Assembly (NCBI RefSeq): GCF_014529935.1
Contig: NZ_JACVFC010000001.1
Span: 682,001-746,000 of the forward strand
Length of the DNA stretch: 64,000 nucleotides
From: Chitinophaga qingshengii
GTDB taxonomy: Bacteria; Bacteroidota; Bacteroidia; Chitinophagales; Chitinophagaceae
Direction: 5' to 3'
In this document: piece after piece, positions 9,123 through 16,907 of the stretch
How positions within the stretch are numbered: the first letter of the stretch is position 1
How the letters are laid out: every line of letters starts with the position of its first letter
The notes under the pieces: generated by a model
What the model saw: the letters and a program-made list of their open reading frames with translations, nothing else
The model's database searches: none
What the model was told of the DNA's origin: nothing
Translations under genes and position numbers: made by a program

Positions 9123-10070
9123 TCAACTGTAACGTCCCGTATCGAGTACCGCCCAATCATCATACCCCCTTACTATCTGATATAAACCTGCTATATATAC
9201 CGCCAGGTCTTTATTGATACTTTCTCCGAAATCAGGAAGTACAGCGCGGGTTTTCTCAAATATCTCCAAATGCCGTGTATGCTCATCGGTCACAAAACTA
9301 ACGGCATCATCGAGCGTAAGGTTGTTTTCCCGCTTTGAAATCAGAATCAGATTAAATCCGGCTTCTTCCAGCGCTGCCTCCCGACCAATAGAATGCAGGT
9401 CATTGGACAAACAGCCCAACAAATTTAACTCCAACTCAAGGCTCTTAACTACCGGATGCGTATATACGCGTTTGGGAATTCTGAGTCCCGAAAACATGGC
9501 AACCAAAGGAAACATAATGTAGAATCCTGTAAAAGGCCGTTCACGATAGTAATCTTCAATACTCATCTGATGTTGCAGGAGCTGCATTTTAGTCTCCAGT
9601 TTACACTCCCTCAGATAGTCCGCCACATGGGTGCAGAACTGCCAGTAAAGAAAAGGCCTGTCGTGGCTGATAACCTGAAACTTGTTAAGTATATTGACCA
9701 ATGCCAACTCCAGATGTCCATTGCCTTCGTAAAACTTCCCTTCCAGAATATCGATGAGTACATCCAATTGGGTGGTCATTTCCCACGCCAGCGCTTTATT
9801 TTCCGATCCCCTGTCACAGCTGTCATCTACGGTAAAGAGCCATGTCAGCAACTCTCCGGCTAATGTTATGTGCTCCAGGCTGGCAAAAGGATATTCGCGG
9901 GCTGCCTGCAATCCAAAGCGGGCATGATTATACCATTTCAAAGGCTTGTAAACGGGAGATAAATTAAACTCCTGTGCCCAGTTAACGGTATTTGTTTGAA
10001 CGGTGGCACTAAAGTCACTGATTTTAACGTCACCAGGGATGGTGATCATTGCATACTGTCGATTTAACAT
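9123..10070 (-). CDS. Class I terpene synthase (cyclase) 2
   Basis: A second single-domain class I terpene cyclase, 315 aa. The Asp-rich motif is D82-D83-S-C-D86 (FTVDDSCDRG). The NSE triad is N223-D-L-H-S227-I-G-R-E231, a sensor Arg sits at about R178, and the RY pair R313-Y314 is followed by only one residue. Overall similarity to synthase 1 looks low beyond these motifs, so the two probably make different products. An alternative start is Met8, seven codons in. The gene is tail to tail with the second hybrid kinase with only two bases between them and no terminator, so transcripts from the two sides are likely to overlap. Confidence 0.92.
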   Translation of the reverse strand: MLNRQYAMITIPGDVKISDFSATVQTNTVNWAQEFNLSPVYKPLKWYNHARFGLQAAREYPFASLEHITLAGELLTWLFTVDDSCDRGSENKALAWEMTTQLDVLIDILEGKFYEGNGHLELALVNILNKFQVISHDRPFLYWQFCTHVADYLRECKLETKMQLLQHQMSIEDYYRERPFTGFYIMFPLVAMFSGLRIPKRVYTHPVVKSLELELNLLGCLSNDLHSIGREAALEEAGFNLILISKRENNLTLDDAVSFVTDEHTRHLEIFEKTRAVLPDFGESINKDLAVYIAGLYQIVRGYDDWAVLDTGRYS

Positions 10071-10476
10071 AACAATTTGAATTTAAAAGTGAAGAGAAAG
10101 ATAAAAGCATTCTATAGTATAGATCTTACCAATCGCTAAGGGCTAAGCTGATGGTGTCTGGTTATTTTAAAGTGATGAGTATCGTTGCCTTATATCGTTA
10201 TAATCATACATTCTCTAAATTGGTCAGTACTGCCGCCGTCAAACAGCAAAAAAGCCCAAAGTAATGGAATACCCGGGCTAAACATACATCATCAAAAACG
10301 TTAACCTAAAATTACGAAGGTCCCTGCCTGTTGCTGTGACAGTTTGTTGCTATAGTTGACAAAGCAGGGATTTCCATTGCCGGCGCAAGGTAAAACGCCG
10401 GCCGGCTGTCCTTCACAGGCAAAATTACTTGCTGGCTATTTCTCTTATCATTCGTTTGCTAGTTGTTTTCAGTGCT
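10071..10476. other. Intergenic region upstream of terpene synthase 2
   Basis: A 406-base stretch without a convincing gene. It should hold the promoter of terpene synthase 2 (minus strand), and it holds a minus-strand terminator-like hairpin at 10246-10280. A second, weaker inverted repeat pairs TCCCTGC (10321-10327) with GCAGGGA (10364-10370) around a 36-base loop. Confidence 0.5.
10246..10280 (-). terminator. Intrinsic terminator, minus strand
   Basis: On the minus strand AGCCC (10279-10275) pairs with GGGCT (10257-10253) and is followed by a run of T (10253-10248). It would end transcripts coming from the small gene at 10477-10716 and separate them from terpene synthase 2. Confidence 0.55.
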
Positions 10477-10716
10477 TCAACATACATCCTCTTCCAGGTG
10501 CAGACGGTATCGCTTATTATAGTCTACCCCCTTTACCAGTTGGCCCTGCCCATTAAACTCGTACCAGCGACTAAACAATACGGAATCAAATTTTTCGAAG
10601 TCTTTTGCTACAACAGGAGGGTTCATGGTATAGCCTTTTGGCGGTATGGGCCGGGCTGTCGCATATGTAGCATACATCGTTTTTGTCGTTAGCAAAAGTA
10701 GCGGCTGCCGGTCCAT
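10477..10716 (-). CDS. Small hypothetical protein (possible gene remnant)
   Basis: A 79-codon minus-strand frame followed 200 bases later by a same-strand terminator. The C-terminal half (FDSVLFSRWYEFNGQGQLVK, then charged residues) has a plausible globular composition. The N-terminus has a short hydrophobic run but no clear signal peptide. An internal ATG at residue 14 is an alternative start. I do not recognise the family. It could be a small standalone protein or the tail of a decayed gene. The call rests on composition and the terminator only. Confidence 0.35.
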   Translation of the reverse strand: MDRQPLLLLTTKTMYATYATARPIPPKGYTMNPPVVAKDFEKFDSVLFSRWYEFNGQGQLVKGVDYNKRYRLHLEEDVC

Positions 10717-10921
10717 ACAAAAGGGTTTTATGCCTAAGGGGGTAATAGAAAATAATACGTATAAATGAATTTACACTAAAATCCAGTCATGGACAAGATA
10801 TAGTTTTGAGAACGGTGGAAGAAAGGTAGCTCCGGCAGCCAGGGACATATAAAGACCCTCAGGGTGACGAATTCGCGTACCCTTTCATGCTTTTTGCGAC
10901 AGATACCAGCTATAAAGCAGC

Positions 10922-11683
10922 CTATCTTTCCTCCAGCCATTGTAAAAACAAGGCTGTCTTCTCCTTCCCTATCAGCAATTTCTCCGGGGTAGCCACCTGT
11001 AAACTCACCAGTAACTTCCGGGCAAAATAGTGCTCCACCTCCCGGATGGCGGTAAAATTGATCAGGTATTGGCGGTTTAAGCGATAGAACTGCCGGGCCG
11101 ACAACTGGTTTTGTACCTGGTCCAGCGATTGGTTAATGATATACTCTTCTCCCTTAAAAGTAACGATAGCCGGGGAAGTGTATTTAATATAGATATAGGC
11201 TATCTGATCGGTGGGCACCGTCAGGTATTTGTTGTTTTTAAATACCAGGAAACTCTTCTTACCTTCATCTACACTGATTTTCCGGATCAGGTCTTCTAAT
11301 CCGTTGCCGGTATGCTGCTGAAAGAAATTCCGGAACCCCTCTACCTTTTCAAAGGCGGCCCGGAGATCATCTTCAGAGAAAGGCTTCAGCAGATAGTCCA
11401 CCCCGTTGGCTTTGATGGCCTCCAGCGCGTATTCCCCATAAGCCGTACAGAAAATAACCGGGCAGGTGATCTTCACCGACTTAAAAATGTCAAAACAAAG
11501 TCCGTCCGATAACTGAATATCCATGAAAATCAATTCCGGCATGCCGTTATCAGATAAATAGCTGATCGCCGCTTCCACACTTTGTAACTTAGCCTTTACG
11601 CTCACCGAAGGGCGCAACTTTGTGATCAGGTTCTCCAGCGACCTGGCAGCTTTTATTTCATCTTCAATGATCAGCGCGTTCAT
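10922..11683 (-). CDS. LytTR-family response regulator
   Basis: A 253-aa DNA-binding response regulator. It has an N-terminal receiver with acidic residues in IIEDE and phospho-acceptor Asp55 (LIFMDIQL), and conserved Lys in LLKPF. The C-terminal LytTR domain (about 135-253) carries the typical pattern FYRLNRQYLINFTAI. Its start at 11683 lies within the end of the upstream kinase gene (20-base overlap), so the pair is translationally coupled. A longer reading from 11728 is less likely because residues before the receiver match nothing. The targets are not evident. Confidence 0.9.
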   Translation of the reverse strand: MNALIIEDEIKAARSLENLITKLRPSVSVKAKLQSVEAAISYLSDNGMPELIFMDIQLSDGLCFDIFKSVKITCPVIFCTAYGEYALEAIKANGVDYLLKPFSEDDLRAAFEKVEGFRNFFQQHTGNGLEDLIRKISVDEGKKSFLVFKNNKYLTVPTDQIAYIYIKYTSPAIVTFKGEEYIINQSLDQVQNQLSARQFYRLNRQYLINFTAIREVEHYFARKLLVSLQVATPEKLLIGKEKTALFLQWLEER

Positions 11684-12704
11684 ATATAACCGGTAATTTA
11701 ATCGTAAACTTTTCAGCGGTAACGTCAATGACTATATCTTTTTCCAACAAATGCTGATATCGCTGGTTGATATTCTCCAAACCTATTCCAGTGGAGGATT
11801 CCGGCACCCTTTTTAGTTGGATATTGTTCTCCACCACAATCGCTGTCCCGTTGGAATAAAGATCGATAAATAATGGTTTATCCAGCGAAACAATATTGTG
11901 TTTGATACAGTTTTCAACCAGCAGCTGCAGCGTAAAAGGGGGTATCCTGGAGGAATACACTTCTGCCGCTATGTCTATTTTTAGTTCGATACCATTTTCA
12001 AACCGGGCTTTTAATAAATACATATAGGCACCGAGTATTTCCAGTTCTTCCGAAAGCGGTATCAGCTGCAGCTTCCGGCTTTCCAGCGTATAGCGGTAAA
12101 AATCCGACAACTTCAGAATAAAGTCGATGGCCTGCCGGTCATTACTTTCCACCATGTACTTCAGCGTATTCAGGCTATTGAACAGGAAATGCGGATTGAC
12201 CTGCTGTTTCAGCAGTTCATACTGTGCCCACAGGTTAGCAGAGGTAGTACGCTCCAGTTCCAGCGACACCTGCTGGTTAAGATATCCCTGGTACAACAGG
12301 TGTATGAACAGGTAGAAGGTCAGGTTGATCAATATACCCCTTACTTCAAACATCAGCATCACCGGCCCGAAGTTCAGATGAGACAACAGATACTGCTGGA
12401 TACACGATAGCAGGAACATCAGCACCAGGCCCACGGCCAGGTTCCGCAGCAACCGCTTAGTTCCAAAACCGCTACCCCCACGCTTCGCGGTATATGCCGG
12501 TAACGTATATACGTTGTAGTACCATATCAGCAGGGAAAAGGAAGCTGTTACCCCGGCATCCACCAGCGCTTCATACAATACAAAATGATGGTCGGCTATT
12601 TTGGGTATAGCCGTCAATATCCCCAGGGAAAGGGAACTTAACCATATCATCCGGTTGGATATCTTAAACGCCGGCGGCTGTTGCATCGCGGTTGTTTTAT
12701 TCAT
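11664..12704 (-). CDS. LytS/YehU-type sensor histidine kinase
   Basis: A 346-aa membrane kinase, partner of the LytTR regulator that follows it. Four hydrophobic segments lie in roughly the first 140 residues. A linker leads to the His_kinase domain with the phospho-accepting His at about 172 (QQVNPHFLFNSLN). The ATPase part shows an N box with ENCIKHN and a G box with GIGLENINQRY. I chose the ATG at 12704; a longer frame reaching 12815 would add low-complexity residues, and Met at 12686 is another option. The upstream 275 bases to the divergent Ohr gene should contain both promoters. Confidence 0.88.
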   Translation of the reverse strand: MNKTTAMQQPPAFKISNRMIWLSSLSLGILTAIPKIADHHFVLYEALVDAGVTASFSLLIWYYNVYTLPAYTAKRGGSGFGTKRLLRNLAVGLVLMFLLSCIQQYLLSHLNFGPVMLMFEVRGILINLTFYLFIHLLYQGYLNQQVSLELERTTSANLWAQYELLKQQVNPHFLFNSLNTLKYMVESNDRQAIDFILKLSDFYRYTLESRKLQLIPLSEELEILGAYMYLLKARFENGIELKIDIAAEVYSSRIPPFTLQLLVENCIKHNIVSLDKPLFIDLYSNGTAIVVENNIQLKRVPESSTGIGLENINQRYQHLLEKDIVIDVTAEKFTIKLPVIYERADH

Positions 12705-12979
12705 TCGCAAAGGTATATATACTGGCGGGAAAGCCGCTGTTCCGATGGCCCGGCCGGACATTTCCGCCCCTGAACCGGGCAATAATGCTGCCGACGTGGA
12801 CAAGACCGCTACCATAGCCGTTTAACATGCACTCCCCATCAAGGTCCGAATTGTCTGTTTCAACTGCCGGGATGCCGGATTCAGCATGTTTCTCCTATGC
12901 CCTTCCTGCCGTTTGTGTTCTATTTGTACTGTAATCGTTGCCCACAGGACAACAAAATATCAATAAAAAACCTAAAACA

Positions 12980-13411
12980 ATGAACAGCCACACTTCCACC
13001 ACTATCGAAAAAGTATTATATACCGCTAAAACCCGCACCACCGGCGGCCGGGAAGGCAAAGCCCAAAGCAACGACGGTAAACTCGATATTTTACTCTCCC
13101 CTCCCGGTACCAGCGGCGCCGGCACCAATCCCGAACAACTTTTCGCCGCCGGATGGTCCGCCTGTTATATCGGCGCATTGGGACTGGCAGCCAAAACCCT
13201 GGGAACAGCTTTGCCGAAGGACACCCTGGTAGATGCGGAAGTGGACCTCGGCATGACCGACGGCGCCTTTTTCCTGCAAGCCCGCCTCCAGGTGCAGCTG
13301 CCGGGCATCGCCCCCGAACTGGCGCAACAGCTGGTAGACCTGGCCCATCAAACCTGCCCTTATTCCAAGGCCGTCCATGGGAACATCGCTGTCACTACCC
13401 ATCTTATATAA
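12980..13411 (+). CDS. Organic hydroperoxide resistance protein, Ohr/OsmC family
   Basis: A thiol peroxidase of 143 aa that reduces organic hydroperoxides. Both catalytic cysteines are visible: Cys62 in NPEQLFAAGWSACYIGAL and Cys126 in HQTCPYSKAVHGN. The conserved Arg is at about 19 and Glu at 52. These are the hallmarks of the Ohr subgroup rather than OsmC proper. The start at 12980 removes a 14-residue extension that matches nothing in the family. It is followed on the same strand by the DUF1223 gene after 39 bases containing a small hairpin. No OhrR-type MarR regulator is adjacent. Confidence 0.93.
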   Translation: MNSHTSTTIEKVLYTAKTRTTGGREGKAQSNDGKLDILLSPPGTSGAGTNPEQLFAAGWSACYIGALGLAAKTLGTALPKDTLVDAEVDLGMTDGAFFLQARLQVQLPGIAPELAQQLVDLAHQTCPYSKAVHGNIAVTTHLI

Positions 13412-13416
13412 TACCC

Positions 13417-13434
13417 GGAGGGCGCAAGCCCTCC
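13417..13434 (+). other. Intercistronic hairpin with GCAA loop
   Basis: GGAGGGC (13417-13423) and GCCCTCC (13428-13434) form a perfect 7-bp stem closed by a GCAA tetraloop between ohr and the DUF1223 gene. There is no T run, so it is more likely an mRNA stability or processing element than a full terminator. Confidence 0.5.
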
Positions 13435-13450
13435 GCTTAAAACAATCATC

Positions 13451-14224
13451 ATGAAACCGCTTAAAGAACTCGCCTGCTATATCAGCCTCCCACTCGCCCT
13501 GGCCGCCAGCGTAGCTTTTAAAACCATTAACACCCAACATACGCTGAAAGCTATTCAACAGGATAACCCTGCCCCCGGCTTTGCCGTGGTGGAACTCTTT
13601 ACCTCCGAAGGATGCTCCAGTTGCCCGCCGGCAGATGAAATCATCGCTCAACTCCAACAGAGCGCCGGCAAACAGCTTTACATCATGGCTTTTCATGTGG
13701 ACTACTGGGACCATCAGGGCTGGAAAGACCGCTTCAGTCAACACACCTTCAGCGAACGGCAACAACAATACTCCCGCTGGTTAAGGCTTCCCAACATCTA
13801 CACGCCGCAACTGATCGTTAACGGCACCACCCAAATGATCGGCTCGGATGAAGGGGCCGTATTCGGTTCCATTCAAAACGCCCTGCAAACCGCTACCACT
13901 ACTCCTTTGTCTTTAAAAGCCGAACAACACGCCCGTGAAATAACGGTATCCTGGTCCGGTGGCGCTGCCCCTAAAAAAGCGCAGATGCTGATGGCCCTGG
14001 TGCAGAAAAGTGCCGGTTCACGGGTAGTAGCGGGGGAAAATGCCGGCAGACAGCTGTCCCATGTACAGATCGTCCGTCAGCTGCAACAGCAGGAGATGAA
14101 AGAACAGGGCGCCCTGTCCCTGAAACTGCCGGACGATTTTCAGAAAAATGACTGGGAAATCATCGCCTTTGTACAGGAGAAAACCAGCGGCAAAGTGATT
14201 CAGGCATCTAAAGTAGTATGGTAA
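13451..14224 (+). CDS. DUF1223 thioredoxin-like secreted protein
   Basis: A 257-aa protein with an N-terminal hydrophobic segment (about 8-24) that should direct it to the periplasm. The DUF1223 signature ELFTSEGCSSCPPADE contains a CxxC pair (Cys55, Cys58) in a thioredoxin-like fold. It is followed by the conserved FHVDYWDHQGWKD and TPQLIVNG segments. The biochemical function of the family is unsettled; a thiol-disulfide role is likely. It lies between ohr and a haem protein gene (17 bases to the next start), which suggests a redox-linked operon. Confidence 0.88.
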   Translation: MKPLKELACYISLPLALAASVAFKTINTQHTLKAIQQDNPAPGFAVVELFTSEGCSSCPPADEIIAQLQQSAGKQLYIMAFHVDYWDHQGWKDRFSQHTFSERQQQYSRWLRLPNIYTPQLIVNGTTQMIGSDEGAVFGSIQNALQTATTTPLSLKAEQHAREITVSWSGGAAPKKAQMLMALVQKSAGSRVVAGENAGRQLSHVQIVRQLQQQEMKEQGALSLKLPDDFQKNDWEIIAFVQEKTSGKVIQASKVVW

Positions 14225-14241
14225 CCTAAACATCCACCCAC

Positions 14242-15192
14242 ATGAAAAGAAAACGCATTTATATAGTACCCGCTGCGCTGGTAGCCGTATTGCTGGTGCT
14301 GCAGCTGTTTACCCAACCCATCGCCTCTAAACCGGTCACCGGCCATATGGAAGGAGTGCCCGAAGAAGTACTGGCCATCCTGCAGAGGTCCTGCTATAAC
14401 TGCCATTCCAACGAGCAGCATTTAAGCTGGTTCGATAAACTGGCGCCCGCCGCCTGGGCCGTCAAAAAAGATGTAGAACGCGCCCGGGAAGTGATGAACT
14501 TCTCCGAATGGAATAAACTCTCCCCTGCCGATCATACCGGTAAAATGTATGCTATATTGAATATGCTGCAAGCCGGCAAAATGCCGTTGCCTGAGTATCT
14601 GCTGCTGCATCCGGAGGCTAAAATCTCCGATCGTGATATTGCGGTAGTGAAAAAATATACGCTGTCCCTTTCGGGAGAAGATACCGGTCATCATGATGCG
14701 CAGCCGGTAACCGGCGGCCCCAGGCCCACCGCGCCCGTATCTCCCAATGGCGTTCAATACACGGATGCATTTAAACAATGGCCTGTCATCAGTATGAGTA
14801 CCCTGTTCGACCATTCCATCCGGGTGATCTATGGTAATGATATCGCGGTAAAAGCCGTGCGGGAAGAAAATTTCTTTCCATGGCCTGATGGCGCCATTGT
14901 GGTGAAAGCTGTATGGAAGCAGGAAACGCAGCCTAATGGCGAGATAAGGCCCGGCGAATTTGTCAACGCGCAGTTCATGGAAAAGGACGCACAAAAATAC
15001 AAAACCACCGAAGGCTGGGGTTTCGCCAAATTCAGCGGGCCGCAGTTAAAACCCACCGGCAAGGATGCTTTGTTTGCGCAACAGTCCTGCATTGGCTGTC
15101 ATCGCCAGCTGTCGGCAGCTACCGGCTACCTCTTCGATGTACCCATGAAAGTAAACCCACCTTCTTTAACCGATAAAATCCTTTCCAGATGA
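14242..15192 (+). CDS. Haem_bd/cytochrome P460-type c-haem protein
   Basis: A 316-aa exported cytochrome. An N-terminal anchor or signal (about 5-24) precedes a haem_bd domain with the first c-haem site C51-Y-N-C54-H55. The C-terminal part (about 170-316) resembles the cytochrome P460 fold (IRVIYGNDIAVKA, then WGFAKFSG) and carries a second site C283-I-G-C286-H287. A two-site architecture of this kind is common in Bacteroidota secreted haem proteins; the substrate is unknown. It overlaps the next gene by 4 bases, indicating coupling. P460 enzymes act on hydroxylamine or NO, but that activity is not implied here. Confidence 0.82.
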   Translation: MKRKRIYIVPAALVAVLLVLQLFTQPIASKPVTGHMEGVPEEVLAILQRSCYNCHSNEQHLSWFDKLAPAAWAVKKDVERAREVMNFSEWNKLSPADHTGKMYAILNMLQAGKMPLPEYLLLHPEAKISDRDIAVVKKYTLSLSGEDTGHHDAQPVTGGPRPTAPVSPNGVQYTDAFKQWPVISMSTLFDHSIRVIYGNDIAVKAVREENFFPWPDGAIVVKAVWKQETQPNGEIRPGEFVNAQFMEKDAQKYKTTEGWGFAKFSGPQLKPTGKDALFAQQSCIGCHRQLSAATGYLFDVPMKVNPPSLTDKILSR

Positions 15193-15617
15193 ACCGTATA
15201 CTGTTGCTATTGCTGACCACCGTCTTGTTCACCGCCTGCCGGCAAAAACCCGCTTCTAACGGTAACGCCCGTATTGTATTCGATGCCGGGGGGCTCAACT
15301 TTATTGCCTCCTCCCTGCATCCCGGACAGGAAACCATGTCTGCCTTGTACGGCAACGACAGCGCCCGTCAGTCCCTGTTAAAAGGCGGCCAGCCTGCGGC
15401 CGGAAGCGTCATAAAACTGGTCACCTGGCGCTTCCATGATAACCCCCAATACACGGGGAGCAAGATAAACGGGGAGCTGCTAAGCGTGGAAAGCATTCAT
15501 ACCGAAGCAGCAGGCTCCATTGCCTACCAGCTGGATTTCGGCGCTTTGTCGCAGCCTGCACCGGCAACAACCAGGATACAGTATATCCTCGGCTATAAGC
15601 CGGTCAGCTTTCCTTAA
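15189..15617 (+). CDS. P460-like lipoprotein lacking a haem site
   Basis: A 142-aa lipoprotein with lipobox LFTACR (Cys17). The stretch MSALYGNDSARQSL followed by GSVIKLVTWRFH parallels IRVIYGNDIAVKAV and GAIVVKAVWKQE in the cytochrome encoded just upstream, so I read it as a P460-like domain. It has no CxxCH; the only Cys is in the lipobox. It may therefore be a structural partner of the upstream cytochrome or a binder of another ligand. The 4-base overlap supports joint expression. The domain call rests on a motif comparison by eye. Confidence 0.7.
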   Translation: MNRILLLLLTTVLFTACRQKPASNGNARIVFDAGGLNFIASSLHPGQETMSALYGNDSARQSLLKGGQPAAGSVIKLVTWRFHDNPQYTGSKINGELLSVESIHTEAAGSIAYQLDFGALSQPAPATTRIQYILGYKPVSFP

Positions 15618-15706
15618 CACTTTCGCCCGTGGACACTTGATGTCGGAAAAAACTGTATTTTCGCCCACATGTTTAACCCATCAATCAATCCACAACATAC
15701 CCGAGT

Positions 15707-16852
15707 ATGCAAAAACTAATCACCGTATTACTGCTGGCAGCCAGCAGCAGTGCGTTTGCCCAGGACAAACTGTACCCGTTCCGTATCGATGGTAAGTTTG
15801 GTATTACGGATACTACCGGCAATGAGGTCGTAAAACCTATTCATGGACGCTGCAGGCTGCTCCCTGGCAACCATGAAATCGCGCTGTACAACTTTGACGA
15901 TAAAATAAAAGATGTGATTGCGAACGCCCAAACCGGCCAGATACAGACGTTTGGCTATATCGTTCCGGAAGAGGTAACGGTCAACAAGATCTCCTATACC
16001 GCTATCGAGGATAAAGGCAAAAAATATCTCCGCAGTGAAGCAGGCAACAAAATCCTGCAACCGAAAGGAGATTATTATGATTATAAGAATGTAGGGAAAT
16101 ATATTGTCGCCAAATATATGCCACCTCCACCACCGGCACCACCGGCGCCTGCATATAAGGTGATTAAAGACTCCAAAGGCAATCCGATTCCGCCGCCACC
16201 ATTACCACCACCACCCATGCGCAAGTTTGGAGAAGATGGTTATGCGCTCATCGCAGAGAATGACGAGACTTTTAAACCAATCATGAAAGGCGTGTTCGAA
16301 AAATACCAGGTGTTGTATAAAGCCGGGGGCAGCGAGCCTGTGGACAAACCCCTGGTGATAGAAAAAACCTACGCAATAGATCGGGACCCGGCATTTTATG
16401 TCATCATCTTTAGCAGGGAAAACACGCATAGCGTGTACGACGCCGATTTGAAGCTCGTTAAAAAATTTGAGCTAAAAAAAGCGGAGCCGGGGCAATTGAC
16501 GGAAAAAGCGGAAGAGATCATGAAGGTTAGTTTATCAGAATTCAGTAATAGCGCATACGGCACACCACCGATGGCGGCCGGCCCCAGCAAATATCCTACG
16601 ACCAAACCAGCAATCGTATACCCGGTTTATGAAGTAGAGAAAACCGCAGATGGCGGTAGCCGGCTGTTGTTGAAACAAAGCGAAACGGATACGAAAGTCC
16701 TGTTGGAATGCAGCAAAAAAATACACTGGGATGAAGACGACAACCTGGTAACAGTATCAGATCCTGATATTCAGTTCAATATTGATCCGCAAACCGGGAA
16801 AATATATTTACCCAAAAAATATTGGGCAACAGCCGGACTGGCCGCCAGATAA
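15707..16852 (+). CDS. Secreted WG-repeat-like protein with proline-rich linker
   Basis: A 381-aa protein with a clear signal peptide (SSSAFAQ cleavage near residue 19). The segment FRIDGKFGITDTTGNEVVKP resembles a WG (beta-strand) repeat, and YPVYEVEK near residue 305 may be another. Residues about 138-173 are proline-rich (PPPPPAPPAP, then PPPPLPPPPM), encoded at 16120-16220 by CCA/CCG-rich DNA. No catalytic motif is visible. It lies 89 bases after the preceding gene and before a strong hairpin, and may be a separate unit. Confidence 0.75.
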   Translation: MQKLITVLLLAASSSAFAQDKLYPFRIDGKFGITDTTGNEVVKPIHGRCRLLPGNHEIALYNFDDKIKDVIANAQTGQIQTFGYIVPEEVTVNKISYTAIEDKGKKYLRSEAGNKILQPKGDYYDYKNVGKYIVAKYMPPPPPAPPAPAYKVIKDSKGNPIPPPPLPPPPMRKFGEDGYALIAENDETFKPIMKGVFEKYQVLYKAGGSEPVDKPLVIEKTYAIDRDPAFYVIIFSRENTHSVYDADLKLVKKFELKKAEPGQLTEKAEEIMKVSLSEFSNSAYGTPPMAAGPSKYPTTKPAIVYPVYEVEKTADGGSRLLLKQSETDTKVLLECSKKIHWDEDDNLVTVSDPDIQFNIDPQTGKIYLPKKYWATAGLAAR

Positions 16853-16862
16853 CAGCTCCACC

Positions 16863-16900
16863 AACATTGTTCCCGGAACAATTATTCCGGGAACAATGTT
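16863..16900. terminator. Perfect inverted repeat between convergent genes
   Basis: A 16-bp perfect stem (16863-16878 with 16885-16900) and a 6-base loop lie between the converging ends of the WG-repeat-like gene and the siderophore operon. The symmetric position suggests bidirectional termination, although no long T run follows on either strand. Confidence 0.65.
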
Positions 16901-16907
16901 ACCTCTC

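Noticed and set aside
10356..10692. Plus-strand frames of 66 and 87 codons near the small hypothetical gene
   Set aside because: They overlap the minus-strand frame that has better composition and a same-strand terminator; no start context is seen.
10690..10921. Possible RNA gene in the gap before the LytTR regulator
   Set aside because: I could not find a tRNA-like cloverleaf or a stable extended stem; the stretch appears to be ordinary spacer.
16120..16220. Possible microsatellite-type repeat
   Set aside because: The CCA/CCG-rich stretch encodes the proline-rich linker of the WG-repeat-like protein and needs no separate explanation.
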